Of a stretch of 28,382 nt of DNA, positions 6,709 to 14,551 are shown piece by piece. Every line of letters begins with the position of its first letter. The first letter of the stretch is position 1. The position numbers and the translations under genes are program-made. Source of the stretch: Desulfovibrio sp. UBA6121 (GTDB lineage Bacteria; Desulfobacterota; Desulfovibrionia; Desulfovibrionales; Desulfovibrionaceae); NCBI GenBank assembly GCA_002422505.1, contig DIVX01000168.1:1-28382 (forward strand), in the 5' to 3' direction. Under the pieces are notes generated by a model. That model had not been told where the DNA came from and made no database searches. It was given only the letters and a program-made list of their open reading frames with translations.

Positions 6709-7935
6709 CTAGCCCTGCACGCAGAGCAGCTCGTAATCCTTGCCGGTAATGCACACCGCGCCCGTCTCCGTGACCTCGAAGGTGTTCTCCACCCCCACCA
6801 TGCCCAGGCCCGCAATGGCCTGCTTGGGCTCCAGCGCCAGCACCATGCCCTTCTGCACGGGCCGGTCGAAGCCCTTGGCTATGGCCGGGTAGCCGTCTAT
6901 GGCCAGCCCGATGCCGTGCCCCAAAAACGGCACCTTGTTGGCCCCAAGGCCCATGAAGCCCTCGGCGTAGCCAGCACGTTCGGCCCGCTCAAGGCAGCGC
7001 GCCCAAATCTCGCTCACCAGCGCGCCGGGTTTGAGTTCTTCCGCCGCCCAGGCCTGCACGTCCACGCAGAAGTCGTGGGCGGCCTGGACCGCCATCGGCA
7101 CGCTGCCGGAAGCTCCGCCCCAGTAGAGCTGGGTCTTGTCCGTGTGGTAGCCCTCCATCTGGAAGCCGATGTCCAGGGCCATGGGCTCGCCTTCTTTCCA
7201 CAGCTTGCCCGCATAGCCCATGAGCGGCACGGCAGGGTGCTCGCCCCGCAGGCCCAGCGGCCCGTTGAAGCTGCTGGGATAGATGCCGGAATCTCCGGCC
7301 GAGACGTGCCCCAGGAAGCATTCCTCACCGTTGGCGCTCATACGTAGAATGCCTTGGTGGCCCAGCTCGAAAAAGACGGCCCAGGCCGTGTGCGCAATCT
7401 CGCGTTCGCTCATGCCGGGGCGGATGAGCTGGGGCAGCACGTCGTACAGGGCCAAGTGGTGGCGCTCGCCGCAGGTGCGCAGCACCTTGAGCTCCCACTC
7501 GCTTTTAAGGGACTGCGCAACGGCCAGCGCTTGGTCGCCGGAAACGAAGCGATGGGCGGAAAGACGGCTGCGCAGCAAATCGCCCAATTGCCAAGTGAGC
7601 CCGCCCATGTCCACAGCGATGGTTTCGCTGAAGGGCGCCCCGGCCTCGGCCGCAAGACCCGGCAGGTCCTTGTAGGAGCGGTAGCTGACAACGCGTGTGC
7701 CAGGGGCCTCCAGGGCGGCGCGGCCCTCGCCCTTGCGCAGCATCAGCAGCGGCTGGCCTTCACGCGGCAGCCACAGGCAGCCCATGCCCAGGGTGCCGCA
7801 CAGGTAGTAGATTGCGGGACGGGCGAACACGAGCAGACCGCCCGCCTCCGGGGCGAGTTCCGCCAGCAGGGCGCGGCAGCGGGCGTGGCGCAGGGCAAGT
7901 TCCTCAGCGGGGATTGTGGCCAGGGCTTCGAACAT
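6709..7935 (-). CDS. M24-family metallopeptidase (Xaa-Pro aminopeptidase-like)
   Basis: A 408-residue cytoplasmic metallopeptidase with an N-terminal creatinase-type domain (about 1-140) and a C-terminal pita-bread domain (about 150-400). The five dinuclear-metal ligands are all visible: Asp255 in ALDIGFQ, Asp266 in YHTDKTQ, His340 in FLGHGIGL, Glu369 in ALEPK and Glu383 in VGVENTFEV. It would cleave N-terminal residues next to proline in peptides; an exact pepP or pepQ identity is not assigned. No signal peptide. The ATG at 7935 has GGAG 6 bases upstream. It is transcribed alone, converging with the SixA-like gene and diverging from the CoA-binding gene. Confidence 0.9.
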   Translation of the reverse strand: MFEALATIPAEELALRHARCRALLAELAPEAGGLLVFARPAIYYLCGTLGMGCLWLPREGQPLLMLRKGEGRAALEAPGTRVVSYRSYKDLPGLAAEAGAPFSETIAVDMGGLTWQLGDLLRSRLSAHRFVSGDQALAVAQSLKSEWELKVLRTCGERHHLALYDVLPQLIRPGMSEREIAHTAWAVFFELGHQGILRMSANGEECFLGHVSAGDSGIYPSSFNGPLGLRGEHPAVPLMGYAGKLWKEGEPMALDIGFQMEGYHTDKTQLYWGGASGSVPMAVQAAHDFCVDVQAWAAEELKPGALVSEIWARCLERAERAGYAEGFMGLGANKVPFLGHGIGLAIDGYPAIAKGFDRPVQKGMVLALEPKQAIAGLGMVGVENTFEVTETGAVCITGKDYELLCVQG

Positions 7936-8056
7936 GGGGGGCTCCGTGCTTGGGTTGCGGGTCTAGGCAATGGCTGCGTATTGCGCTACAAAGGCAAGTG
8001 CCGTAGCGCTAAGACGCGCGCAAGTTTCAAACGGCACAGACACGACAAGGACAATC

Positions 8057-8485
8057 ATGCTGCACAGCGACACAGAGCTAGCCGCCCTGCTCGGCCAGGT
8101 CAAGACCATCGCCATTGTGGGCGCCAAAGACAAACCCGGCCAGCCGGTGGACCGGATAGGCCGCTACCTCATGGAGGCCGGATTCACGGTGATTCCCGTG
8201 CACCCCAAGCGCACAAGCGTTTGGGGCCTTGCCGCCTACCCCACCCTGGCCGATGTTCCCCACCCTGTCGATCTTGTAGACCTGTTCCGCGCGCCGGAAT
8301 ACTGCCCGGACCACGCCCGCGAAACCCTGGCCCTGGCCGAGCGTCCGCGCGGCTTCTGGATGCAGTCGGGCATCATCAGCGCCGAGGCCAGAGGCCTGCT
8401 GCGCGGTTCCGGCATTATTGTTGTGGAAGACCGCTGCCTGATGGTGGACCACGCGCGGCTGCTGGGCGGAGGGGCCAATGGCTGA
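8057..8485 (+). CDS. CoA-binding domain protein (YccU-like)
   Basis: A 142-residue single-domain Rossmann protein of the CoA_binding_2 type. The nucleotide-binding loop is KTIAIVGAKDKPGQPVDRIG (16-35), followed by FTVIPVHPK and the family ending GFWMQSGIISAEA. Such proteins bind CoA or acyl-CoA, but their physiological role is unclear. The frame is open from 7970. I chose the ATG at 8057 for its AAGGA at 6 bases and because the domain starts right after it. Its end overlaps the next gene by 8 bases, making it the first gene of a three-gene unit with the YkgJ-type and J-domain proteins. Confidence 0.87.
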   Translation: MLHSDTELAALLGQVKTIAIVGAKDKPGQPVDRIGRYLMEAGFTVIPVHPKRTSVWGLAAYPTLADVPHPVDLVDLFRAPEYCPDHARETLALAERPRGFWMQSGIISAEARGLLRGSGIIVVEDRCLMVDHARLLGGGANG

Positions 8486-8945
8486 GCCCGCCTTTGCCTG
8501 CAAGCGCTGCGGGCACTGCTGCCAGGGCGAGGGCGGCATCGTGCTCACCCGGTACGACCGCGAGCGCCTGGCCGCGCACCTGGGCCTTGAGATTGCCGCC
8601 ATGCTGGAGCAGTTCGCGGAAAGCGCGGGCGAAAAGCAGCGGCTGCGTATCGGGCCGGACGGCTTCTGCGTGTTCTTCCGCCACGGCGTGGGGTGCGGCG
8701 TACACCCCGGCAGGCCGGACATCTGCCGCGCCTGGCCGTATTTTCGCGGCAACCTGGTGGACGCCACCAGCTGGGAGATGATCCAGACCGACTGTCCCGG
8801 CGTGGTCAATGCCGCCGGGCACGAAAGCTTTGTCGATGAAGGCGTGGACTATCTGCGCCAGCACGGCCTGATCCACGAACCCGGCCCGGAAGCGCCGCTG
8901 GCCCTGGTGCTTCCCGAAGCCTTGAAGAGCCGCATCCGTAAATGA
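8478..8945 (+). CDS. YkgJ-family cysteine-cluster protein
   Basis: A 155-residue protein of the YkgJ family (Zn- or Fe-chelating cysteine cluster). Cysteines at 8, 11, 14 and 15 (ACKRCGHCCQGEGG) and at 64, 73, 83 and 106 form the ligand set, with the signature GVHPGRPDICRAWPYF. Family members are thought to bind a metal or Fe-S cluster; the function is not established. It overlaps the CoA-binding gene by 8 bases and the J-domain gene by 4 bases (ATGA), so all three are likely cotranslated. No signal peptide, so it is cytoplasmic. Confidence 0.88.
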   Translation: MAEPAFACKRCGHCCQGEGGIVLTRYDRERLAAHLGLEIAAMLEQFAESAGEKQRLRIGPDGFCVFFRHGVGCGVHPGRPDICRAWPYFRGNLVDATSWEMIQTDCPGVVNAAGHESFVDEGVDYLRQHGLIHEPGPEAPLALVLPEALKSRIRK

Positions 8946-9832
8946 ACATCCGCGATTGCCAACGCATTTTGCAGGTGCCGCCCCAGGCGAACCTCGATGA
9001 AGTCAAGGCCGCCTTCCGCAAGCTGGCCTTCAAGCTGCACCCGGACCTGAACCCCTCGCCCCAGGCGGCGGAGCAGTTCCGCGAGCTGAACGAGGCGTAT
9101 ATCCTGCTTACCCGCACCTTGCAGGACGAACCGGGCAAGACGGCGCGAAGCGGCCCCAGGCCAGAGGCCGGACCGGAGACCAAGGCCCGCAAGACCCAGG
9201 CGGGCAAGGCCTATGCGCGCGGCACGGCTCACACCGGCCCAGCAGGCCAAACGAATCAGGCGGGCCAAAGCAGCCAGCCGGGCGGGGCCAAAACAAGCTC
9301 CGGCGGCTTCCATTTCCGGGAAGAAGAAGTCCTGCGCGACCTCTTGTCCGATCCCTTTGCCCGGCAGGTGTTTGAGGACATCTACAGCCAATTGAAGCAC
9401 GGCCAGCCTGGGGCGGGAAAACATGCGCCCGGTCAATTCACATCAAATAAAGCCCGCGCGTCCGCTTCGCAGCAGCCGCTGTGGCAGCAACAGCCGCAAG
9501 CCGCGCCACCCAGCCCCAAGCGCCGCAAGCTGGAAATCAGCTGGGGCGACAAGTCTGTTGGCCTGGACCTGAGCAAGGGCCTGGTGGGCGGGGTCAAGTC
9601 CTGGCTCAAGGGCCAGCTGGACGACGAGCAGACCGTGAGCTACCCGGCCTTTGCCGTGGGGCCGGGCAAGGTGCTGCGCCTCACCATCAGTTCGCGCTTC
9701 GGCGCTCCCAAGACCGTGGAAGTTACGCTGCCGCCGGATTTCGTGGTGGGCAGACCTGTGCGCTTGCGGGGCCTGGGGCGCAAACTCGGCCCCTTCACCG
9801 GCGACCTGTACCTGCGGGTTCTTGCCAAATAG
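8942..9832 (+). CDS. J-domain co-chaperone without zinc fingers
   Basis: A 296-residue protein with an N-terminal J domain (about 1-62, His33-Pro34-Asp35 in KLHPDLNP) that should stimulate an Hsp70. Next comes a long Gly/Gln/Ala/Ser-rich, probably disordered stretch (about 62-200), then a C-terminal beta domain ending TVEVTLPPDF and VRLRGLGRKLGPFTGDLYLR, which resembles the DnaJ substrate-binding CTD II. There are no CxxCxGxG zinc repeats, so it is not a canonical DnaJ; that gene is at 16455-17570. The ATG overlaps the ykgJ-type stop. It could be a dedicated co-chaperone for a metal-cluster client, which is only context. Confidence 0.82.
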   Translation: MNIRDCQRILQVPPQANLDEVKAAFRKLAFKLHPDLNPSPQAAEQFRELNEAYILLTRTLQDEPGKTARSGPRPEAGPETKARKTQAGKAYARGTAHTGPAGQTNQAGQSSQPGGAKTSSGGFHFREEEVLRDLLSDPFARQVFEDIYSQLKHGQPGAGKHAPGQFTSNKARASASQQPLWQQQPQAAPPSPKRRKLEISWGDKSVGLDLSKGLVGGVKSWLKGQLDDEQTVSYPAFAVGPGKVLRLTISSRFGAPKTVEVTLPPDFVVGRPVRLRGLGRKLGPFTGDLYLRVLAK

Positions 9833-9928
9833 CGCAAATAGCGCCCTTGTGTTCCGCGTGGAAATTGACTAGTCCGCTGGGAACCCTTCGCGTCACAGAC
9901 GCCTCACCGATGCAGCAAGGAGCCAGGA

Positions 9929-10570
9929 ATGCTCGCCATTCTCGACTATAAAGCAGGAAACCAGACCAGCGTGCGCCGTGCGCTGGAACACCTCGGCATC
10001 GAAAACCAGATCACCAACGACCCGGACCTGCTCGCCAAGGCCGACGGAATCATCTTTCCCGGCGTGGGCGCGGCTGGCCAAGCCATGGACGAACTGACCT
10101 CCGGCGGGCTCGACGAAGAGCTCAAGAGCCTCATCTGGCAGGAAAAGCCCCTGCTGGGCATTTGCGTGGGCTGCCAGATTCTGCTGGACTACTGTGAGGA
10201 GAACAACACCCGCACCCTGTCCATCATCCCCGGCGAATGCAGGCTCTTCAATCCCGCCTGGACCGAGGCCGACGGCACGCCCATCCGTGTGCCGCACATG
10301 GGCTGGAACCGCATTTCGCTCAAGGCCGAGTGCCCGCTCTTCAAAAACATTCCGGCCGAGGCCGAGTTCTACTTCGTGCACAGCTACCACCCCGCGCCCA
10401 AGCCGGAGTTCATCATCGGGGAAACCAACTACGGCGAAAACTTCTGCTCTGTGCATGGCCGCCCAGGCCTGTGGGCCGTGCAGTTCCACCCGGAAAAGAG
10501 CGGCGCGCCGGGCTTGCAGCTGCTCAAAAATTTCCACGAGTATTGCCTGGAGGCCAAGAATGCTCAGTAA
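9929..10570 (+). CDS. hisH: Imidazole glycerol phosphate synthase, glutaminase subunit
   Basis: A 213-residue class-I glutamine amidotransferase that releases ammonia from glutamine for HisF in histidine biosynthesis. The catalytic triad is Cys79 (GICVGCQ), His187 and Glu189 (VQFHPEKSG). The N-terminus MLAILDYKAGNQTSV and the oxyanion-side FPGVGAAG are typical. The nucleophile elbow is GICVGCQ rather than the common GICLGMQ, adding a second cysteine at 82. AAGGAG lies 6 bases upstream of the ATG. Its last codons overlap hisF by 11 bases. No clear promoter was found in the 96 bases before it. Confidence 0.95.
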   Translation: MLAILDYKAGNQTSVRRALEHLGIENQITNDPDLLAKADGIIFPGVGAAGQAMDELTSGGLDEELKSLIWQEKPLLGICVGCQILLDYCEENNTRTLSIIPGECRLFNPAWTEADGTPIRVPHMGWNRISLKAECPLFKNIPAEAEFYFVHSYHPAPKPEFIIGETNYGENFCSVHGRPGLWAVQFHPEKSGAPGLQLLKNFHEYCLEAKNAQ

Positions 10571-11339
10571 GCGCATCATCCCCTGCCTCGACGTACGCAA
10601 CGGCAAGCTCACCAAGGGCGTGAAGTTCAAGGACAACGTCGACATCGGCGATCCGGTGGAGACCGCCCGCCACTACTACGAGCAGGGCGCGGACGAGATC
10701 GTCTTCTACGACATCACCGCCTCCTCGGAAGGTCGCGGCATCTTCCTCGACGTGGTTGAGCGCGTGGCCAGCCAGATCTTCATTCCCTTTTCCGTTGGCG
10801 GGGGCATCAGCTCCGTGGCCGACATGCGCGCCGTGCTGGTGGCCGGAGCGGAGAAAGTCTCGGTGAACTCCGGCGCGGTCAAGAACCCGGACATCATCAG
10901 CGAAGGCGCTGCGGCCTTCGGCTCGCAGTGCGTGGTGCTGGGCATGGACGTGAAGCGCGTGCCCAAAAGCGAGGCCATCCCCTCCGGCTTCGAGGTGGTG
11001 GTGCACGGCGGCCGCAAATTTACCGGCATGGACGCCCTGGAATGGGCCAAGACCGGCGAGGCGCTGGGCGCTGGCGAAATCTGCCTCAATTCCATCGACG
11101 CCGATGGCACCAAGGACGGCTACGACCTGGAACTGACGCGGCTCGTCTGCAAAAGCGTGCGCATTCCGGTCATCGCCTCCGGCGGGGCGGGCAACCCGCA
11201 GCACATGGCCGATGCCTTCACCAAGGCCAAGGCCTCGGCCGCGCTCATCGCCTCCATCGTGCATTACGGCGAATACACCATCCGCCAGATCAAGGACGAA
11301 ATCTCCAGCCAGGGCGTCCAGATGCGCATGGTCTGGTAG
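10560..11339 (+). CDS. hisF: Imidazole glycerol phosphate synthase, cyclase subunit
   Basis: A 259-residue TIM-barrel enzyme that uses ammonia from HisH to close the imidazole ring, giving imidazole glycerol phosphate and AICAR. The catalytic aspartates are at the standard positions: Asp11 (PCLDVRNG) and Asp130 (LGMDVKR). Phosphate-binding loops include FSVGGGISS and ASGGAGNPQH, and the protein begins MLSKRIIPCLD. The ATG at 10560 lies inside the end of hisH. Length and motifs are complete. Biotin genes follow after 39 bases on the same strand. Confidence 0.96.
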   Translation: MLSKRIIPCLDVRNGKLTKGVKFKDNVDIGDPVETARHYYEQGADEIVFYDITASSEGRGIFLDVVERVASQIFIPFSVGGGISSVADMRAVLVAGAEKVSVNSGAVKNPDIISEGAAAFGSQCVVLGMDVKRVPKSEAIPSGFEVVVHGGRKFTGMDALEWAKTGEALGAGEICLNSIDADGTKDGYDLELTRLVCKSVRIPVIASGGAGNPQHMADAFTKAKASAALIASIVHYGEYTIRQIKDEISSQGVQMRMVW

Positions 11340-11378
11340 CCTTACAACCCCCTTGCGGCCAGAAGGCCCGCTTGCGCC

Positions 11379-12521
11379 ATGAACGAACTCCTGCATCGCT
11401 ACGCTGCGGCCCTGGAGTCCCTGGACCATCAGGGGCTCCTGCGCCGCCTGCCGCCCCCCGGCCAGTGCTGGCGGGCCGATTTTTCCGGCAACGACTACAT
11501 GGGCCTGGCCAAGAGGCCGGAACTGGTGGAGGCCGCAGCAGAGGCAGGCCGCCGCTACGGGGCCGGAGCAACGGGCTCGCGTTTGCTCTCCGGCAACACG
11601 CCTCTGCACGTGGAGCTTGAGGCGCGCATCGCCGTGGACAAAGGCGCCGAGGCCGCACTGGTCTTCGCCTCCGGCTACCAGGTCAACGCAGCCTGCATCG
11701 CCGCCTTGCTGGACAGGACGGCGCTGGGTGCGGAGCCGCTGGTCTTCGCCGACAAGCTCAACCACGCCAGCATGCACCTGGGCTGCGCCCTGGCCGGGGT
11801 GCGGCAGCAGCGCTACAAGCACCTGGATTTGGCACACCTTGAAGCGTTACTTGAGAAAAACGCAGGGGACCCCCGGCCCAAGTTCATCCTCAGCGAATCT
11901 GTGTTCGGCATGGACGGCGACCAGGCCGACATCGCCGCGCTGCAAGGCCTTTCCCTGCGCCACGGCGCGCTGCTGTACATCGACGAAGCCCACGCCACCG
12001 GGGTGTTCGGCCCGCGCGGCTATGGCCTGTGCGAGGCGGTCAGCCTGGCCCCGACCACCGTGGCCATGGGCACCATGAGCAAGGCTCTGGGCGTAAGCGG
12101 CGGGTACCTGGCCTGTTCGCTCCTCCTGCGCGATTACCTCATCAACAGGGCGGGCGGCTTCATCTTCTCCACTGCGCCTTCCCCGCTCATGGTGGGCGCG
12201 GCCCTCAAGGCCTGGGAGCTTCTGCCCAGCCTGGGCGCGGAGCGCGCCGCGCTGCTGCGCAGGGCCGAGGACCTGCGCCAGGGCCTGCGCAGCCTGGGGC
12301 TCGACCATGGCGCTTCCAGCACGCACATCGTGCCGGTGATTCTTAGCACGCCGGAGGCCGCTTTGTGCGCCAAGGACACCCTCGCCGCGCAGGGCATCCT
12401 CGTTTCCGCCGTGCGCCCGCCCACGGTGCCGCAAGGCAGTTCGCGGCTGCGCATCGGGCTCAGCGCCGCACACACGGACCAGGACCTCGACCTGTTGCTG
12501 GCCGCGCTGGGTTCCCTATGA
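11379..12521 (+). CDS. bioF: 8-amino-7-oxononanoate synthase
   Basis: A 380-residue PLP enzyme that condenses pimeloyl-ACP (or pimeloyl-CoA) with alanine, the first step of the biotin ring pathway. The fold-type I landmarks are present: YGAGATGSRLLSGNTPLH (glycine-rich loop), DEAHATGVFGPRG (Asp202, His205) and the PLP lysine Lys235 in GTMSKALGVSGGY. The start has only a weak AGAAGG 12 bases upstream. Its stop codon overlaps the bioH ATG (ATGA). No BirA-type operator is visible in front of it, and the gap to hisF is only 39 bases, so it may be cotranscribed with hisHF. Confidence 0.95.
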   Translation: MNELLHRYAAALESLDHQGLLRRLPPPGQCWRADFSGNDYMGLAKRPELVEAAAEAGRRYGAGATGSRLLSGNTPLHVELEARIAVDKGAEAALVFASGYQVNAACIAALLDRTALGAEPLVFADKLNHASMHLGCALAGVRQQRYKHLDLAHLEALLEKNAGDPRPKFILSESVFGMDGDQADIAALQGLSLRHGALLYIDEAHATGVFGPRGYGLCEAVSLAPTTVAMGTMSKALGVSGGYLACSLLLRDYLINRAGGFIFSTAPSPLMVGAALKAWELLPSLGAERAALLRRAEDLRQGLRSLGLDHGASSTHIVPVILSTPEAALCAKDTLAAQGILVSAVRPPTVPQGSSRLRIGLSAAHTDQDLDLLLAALGSL

Positions 12522-13168
12522 AGGGCCTTGCGCTGCTGCACGGCTGGGGCTTTGGGCCACAAGCCTGGAGCGGCTGGGCGGAAGCCTTCCCAGAGCGACC
12601 TGTGGTCCTGCTCGACGCCGGATACTTCGGCCCGCGCATGCTCGACCTGCCCGCCCACGCCGAGGGCTGGGTCGGCATCGGCCATTCCCTGGGCTTTGCC
12701 CAACTGCTCGGCATGGATGAGCCCTGGCGCGGGCTCATCGGCCTGGGTGCGTTCCTGCGCTTTTGCAGCGGACCGGGGCAGGCGCAGGGCGCCGCGCCGG
12801 AAACCCTGGACGCCATGACGGCTCGCCTGGACGTGGACCCGCAGGATGTGCTGACGCGCTTTCTGCGACGCTGCGGGCTCAAGGGCCAGCGCGTGGAAGC
12901 CCCCGGACCGGAGGGGCTCCAGCGGCTCAAGGACGACCTGGACATTCTGCGCGGACTCAACGTCGCCACGCCGCGCTGCACGGCCCCCATGCTGCTGCTG
13001 CACGCCCAGGACGACCGCATAGCGCCCCAGCCCCTGGCCCAGGAGGCCCTGGAGCGCCTGGCCTCTGCGCGGTTGCAGGTCTTTCCCTCCGGCGGGCACG
13101 CCCTGCCCCAAACGCGCACCGGGGACTGCCTCGCCCTGTGCCGGGAGTTCCTCCATGCCCTGGACTGA
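12518..13168 (+). CDS. bioH: BioH-like alpha/beta hydrolase (pimeloyl-ACP methyl ester esterase)
   Basis: A 216-residue alpha/beta hydrolase that probably removes the methyl group from pimeloyl-ACP methyl ester to release pimeloyl-ACP for BioF. The N-terminus LALLHGWGFGPQAW matches BioH. The triad is Ser57 in GHSLG, Asp166 (second Asp of HAQDDRIAP) and His194 in SGGHALP. Its place between bioF and bioC supports the assignment. Esterases of this step are interchangeable between species (BioH, BioG, BioK, BioJ), so the name rests on context plus the HGWG start. It overlaps bioF by 4 bases and bioC by 14. Confidence 0.82.
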   Translation: MKGLALLHGWGFGPQAWSGWAEAFPERPVVLLDAGYFGPRMLDLPAHAEGWVGIGHSLGFAQLLGMDEPWRGLIGLGAFLRFCSGPGQAQGAAPETLDAMTARLDVDPQDVLTRFLRRCGLKGQRVEAPGPEGLQRLKDDLDILRGLNVATPRCTAPMLLLHAQDDRIAPQPLAQEALERLASARLQVFPSGGHALPQTRTGDCLALCREFLHALD

Positions 13169-13934
13169 GGCGGCCACGGACCGCAGCGCCCTGGTGGCCA
13201 AGCGCTTTGGCGCGCGCGCCGGGCAGTATGACGAACACGCCCTGCTCCAGCGCGAATCCGCCGCGACCCTGGCCGCGTTCATAGCGTCCCTGGGCGGGCT
13301 GCCGCCTGCCGGGCTTGTGGCCGAGATAGGCTGCGGCACGGGCCTGCTGGCCGAGCTGCTCGCCCCCAAGGCCGAACGCTACCTGGCCACGGACATCGCC
13401 CCGGAGATGCTTGAGCGCTGCCGCCTGCGCCTGCACGGGCGCGCCGGGGCGGGGGTCGCCCTCATGGACGGGCAGCGGCCCGCCTTTGCCCAACCGCCTG
13501 CGGCCATCGTTTCCAACCTGGCGGCCCAATGGTTTGTGGACCCGGTGGCCGGGCTGGAGCGCCTGGCCGGGCAGACCCCGTTCTTCGCCTTTGCCGTGCC
13601 CCTGGCCGGGAGCTTTCCCGAATGGCGCGAGGCCTTCCGCGCCCTTGGGCGCGAGCCCGGCCTGCTGCCCATGCCCAAAGGTGACGACATCATGCGCGCC
13701 CTGACCACCCTGGCCGCCCGCACAGGCAAGCGTACGCGCTTCCGCACAGAGGCGCACACCCTGCGCTACGCCAACGCCCGCGCCTTTGCAGACAGCTTCC
13801 GCAACATCGGGGCGGACCAGCCCCGCAGCGGCTACCGACCAGGGCCCATACGCCCCGTGCTGGAGCGCTTCGCCAAGGGCATGGAGGCCACGGCCTTCGT
13901 CCTGTACGGCCTCATCAAGAAGGAGTCGGCATGA
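13155..13934 (+). CDS. bioC: Malonyl-ACP O-methyltransferase
   Basis: A 259-residue SAM-dependent methyltransferase that caps malonyl-ACP so that fatty-acid synthase can build the pimeloyl chain. Residues 16-28 (KRFGARAGQYDEH) match the BioC N-terminal lid. The SAM motif is VAEIGCGTGLLAELL (55-69), followed by the acidic YLATDIAPEML and SNLAAQWFVDP. The 14-base overlap with bioH and the ATGA overlap with bioD tie it into the operon. With BioH adjacent, the cell has the E. coli-type BioC-BioH route. Confidence 0.9.
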   Translation: MPWTEAATDRSALVAKRFGARAGQYDEHALLQRESAATLAAFIASLGGLPPAGLVAEIGCGTGLLAELLAPKAERYLATDIAPEMLERCRLRLHGRAGAGVALMDGQRPAFAQPPAAIVSNLAAQWFVDPVAGLERLAGQTPFFAFAVPLAGSFPEWREAFRALGREPGLLPMPKGDDIMRALTTLAARTGKRTRFRTEAHTLRYANARAFADSFRNIGADQPRSGYRPGPIRPVLERFAKGMEATAFVLYGLIKKESA

Positions 13935-14551
13935 AGGTTTTCGTCACCGGCACGGACACGGACGCCGGAAAGACCATCGTTTCCGCCTGGCTGTGCCTGC
14001 ACAGCGGCGCGGATTACTGGAAGCCCATTCAATCCGGCCACCCGCCCGACCGCGACGCCGACACCGTGACGCGGCTTTCCGGCGCTCGGCTGCACCCGGA
14101 GCGCTACCTGCTGCGCGAGCCCCTTTCGGCCTTTCACGCCGCCCGGCTGCAGGGTCTGCGCATCGAGCTGGACGACTTCCGCCTGCCCGAGACCTCGCGC
14201 CCGCTGGTCATTGAGGGCGCAGGCGGAGTGCTGGCGCCCGTGAACGAGAACGCCACCATGCTCGACCTCATGCTGCGCCTCGGTGCGCCGGTCATCGTTG
14301 CGGCCAGAAGCGGCCTGGGCACCATCAACCACACCTGCCTTACCCTGGCCGCCCTGCGCGCGCGCGGGCTGCCGGTGCTGGGCGTGGTGCTTTCCGGTGC
14401 GCCCAACACAACCAACCGCGAGGCCATAGAACATTTTGGAAACGTGCAGGTGCTTGCGGAAATTCCGCCCCTGGAGCCGCTGACCAGGGAATCGCTGAAC
14501 CGCGTGGCCCCCCAGCCAGGAGCCTTGGACTGGATACGGTGGAAGTCATGA
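13931..14551 (+). CDS. bioD: Dethiobiotin synthetase
   Basis: A 206-residue ATP-dependent carboxylase-type ligase that closes the ureido ring of dethiobiotin from 7,8-diaminononanoate, CO2 and ATP. The P-loop is GTDTDAGKT (7-15, Lys14), with Lys31 in YWKPIQSG and the EGAGG motif (Glu95-Gly99). The usual Val before GKT is Ala12 here. The length is slightly short of the typical 220-230. It overlaps bioC and bioA by 4 bases each (ATGA). Confidence 0.95.
   Translation: MKVFVTGTDTDAGKTIVSAWLCLHSGADYWKPIQSGHPPDRDADTVTRLSGARLHPERYLLREPLSAFHAARLQGLRIELDDFRLPETSRPLVIEGAGGVLAPVNENATMLDLMLRLGAPVIVAARSGLGTINHTCLTLAALRARGLPVLGVVLSGAPNTTNREAIEHFGNVQVLAEIPPLEPLTRESLNRVAPQPGALDWIRWKS

Noticed and set aside
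7955..7984. TTGCGG-18-TATTGC as a promoter for the CoA-binding gene
   Set aside because: The spacer is long and the -10 box matches at only three positions; a promoter is expected in this divergent gap but I cannot place it.
7354..8781. 475-residue open frame on the plus strand
   Set aside because: It covers the complement of the M24 peptidase gene and a wrong frame of the CoA-binding and YkgJ-type genes; composition is that of a shadow frame.
9843..9890. Promoter-like boxes upstream of hisH (TTGTGT and TAGTCC)
   Set aside because: Both boxes are weak matches, and the region also contains a simple repeat of AATAGCGC and a short GCGTC-ACA-GACGC hairpin without clear meaning.
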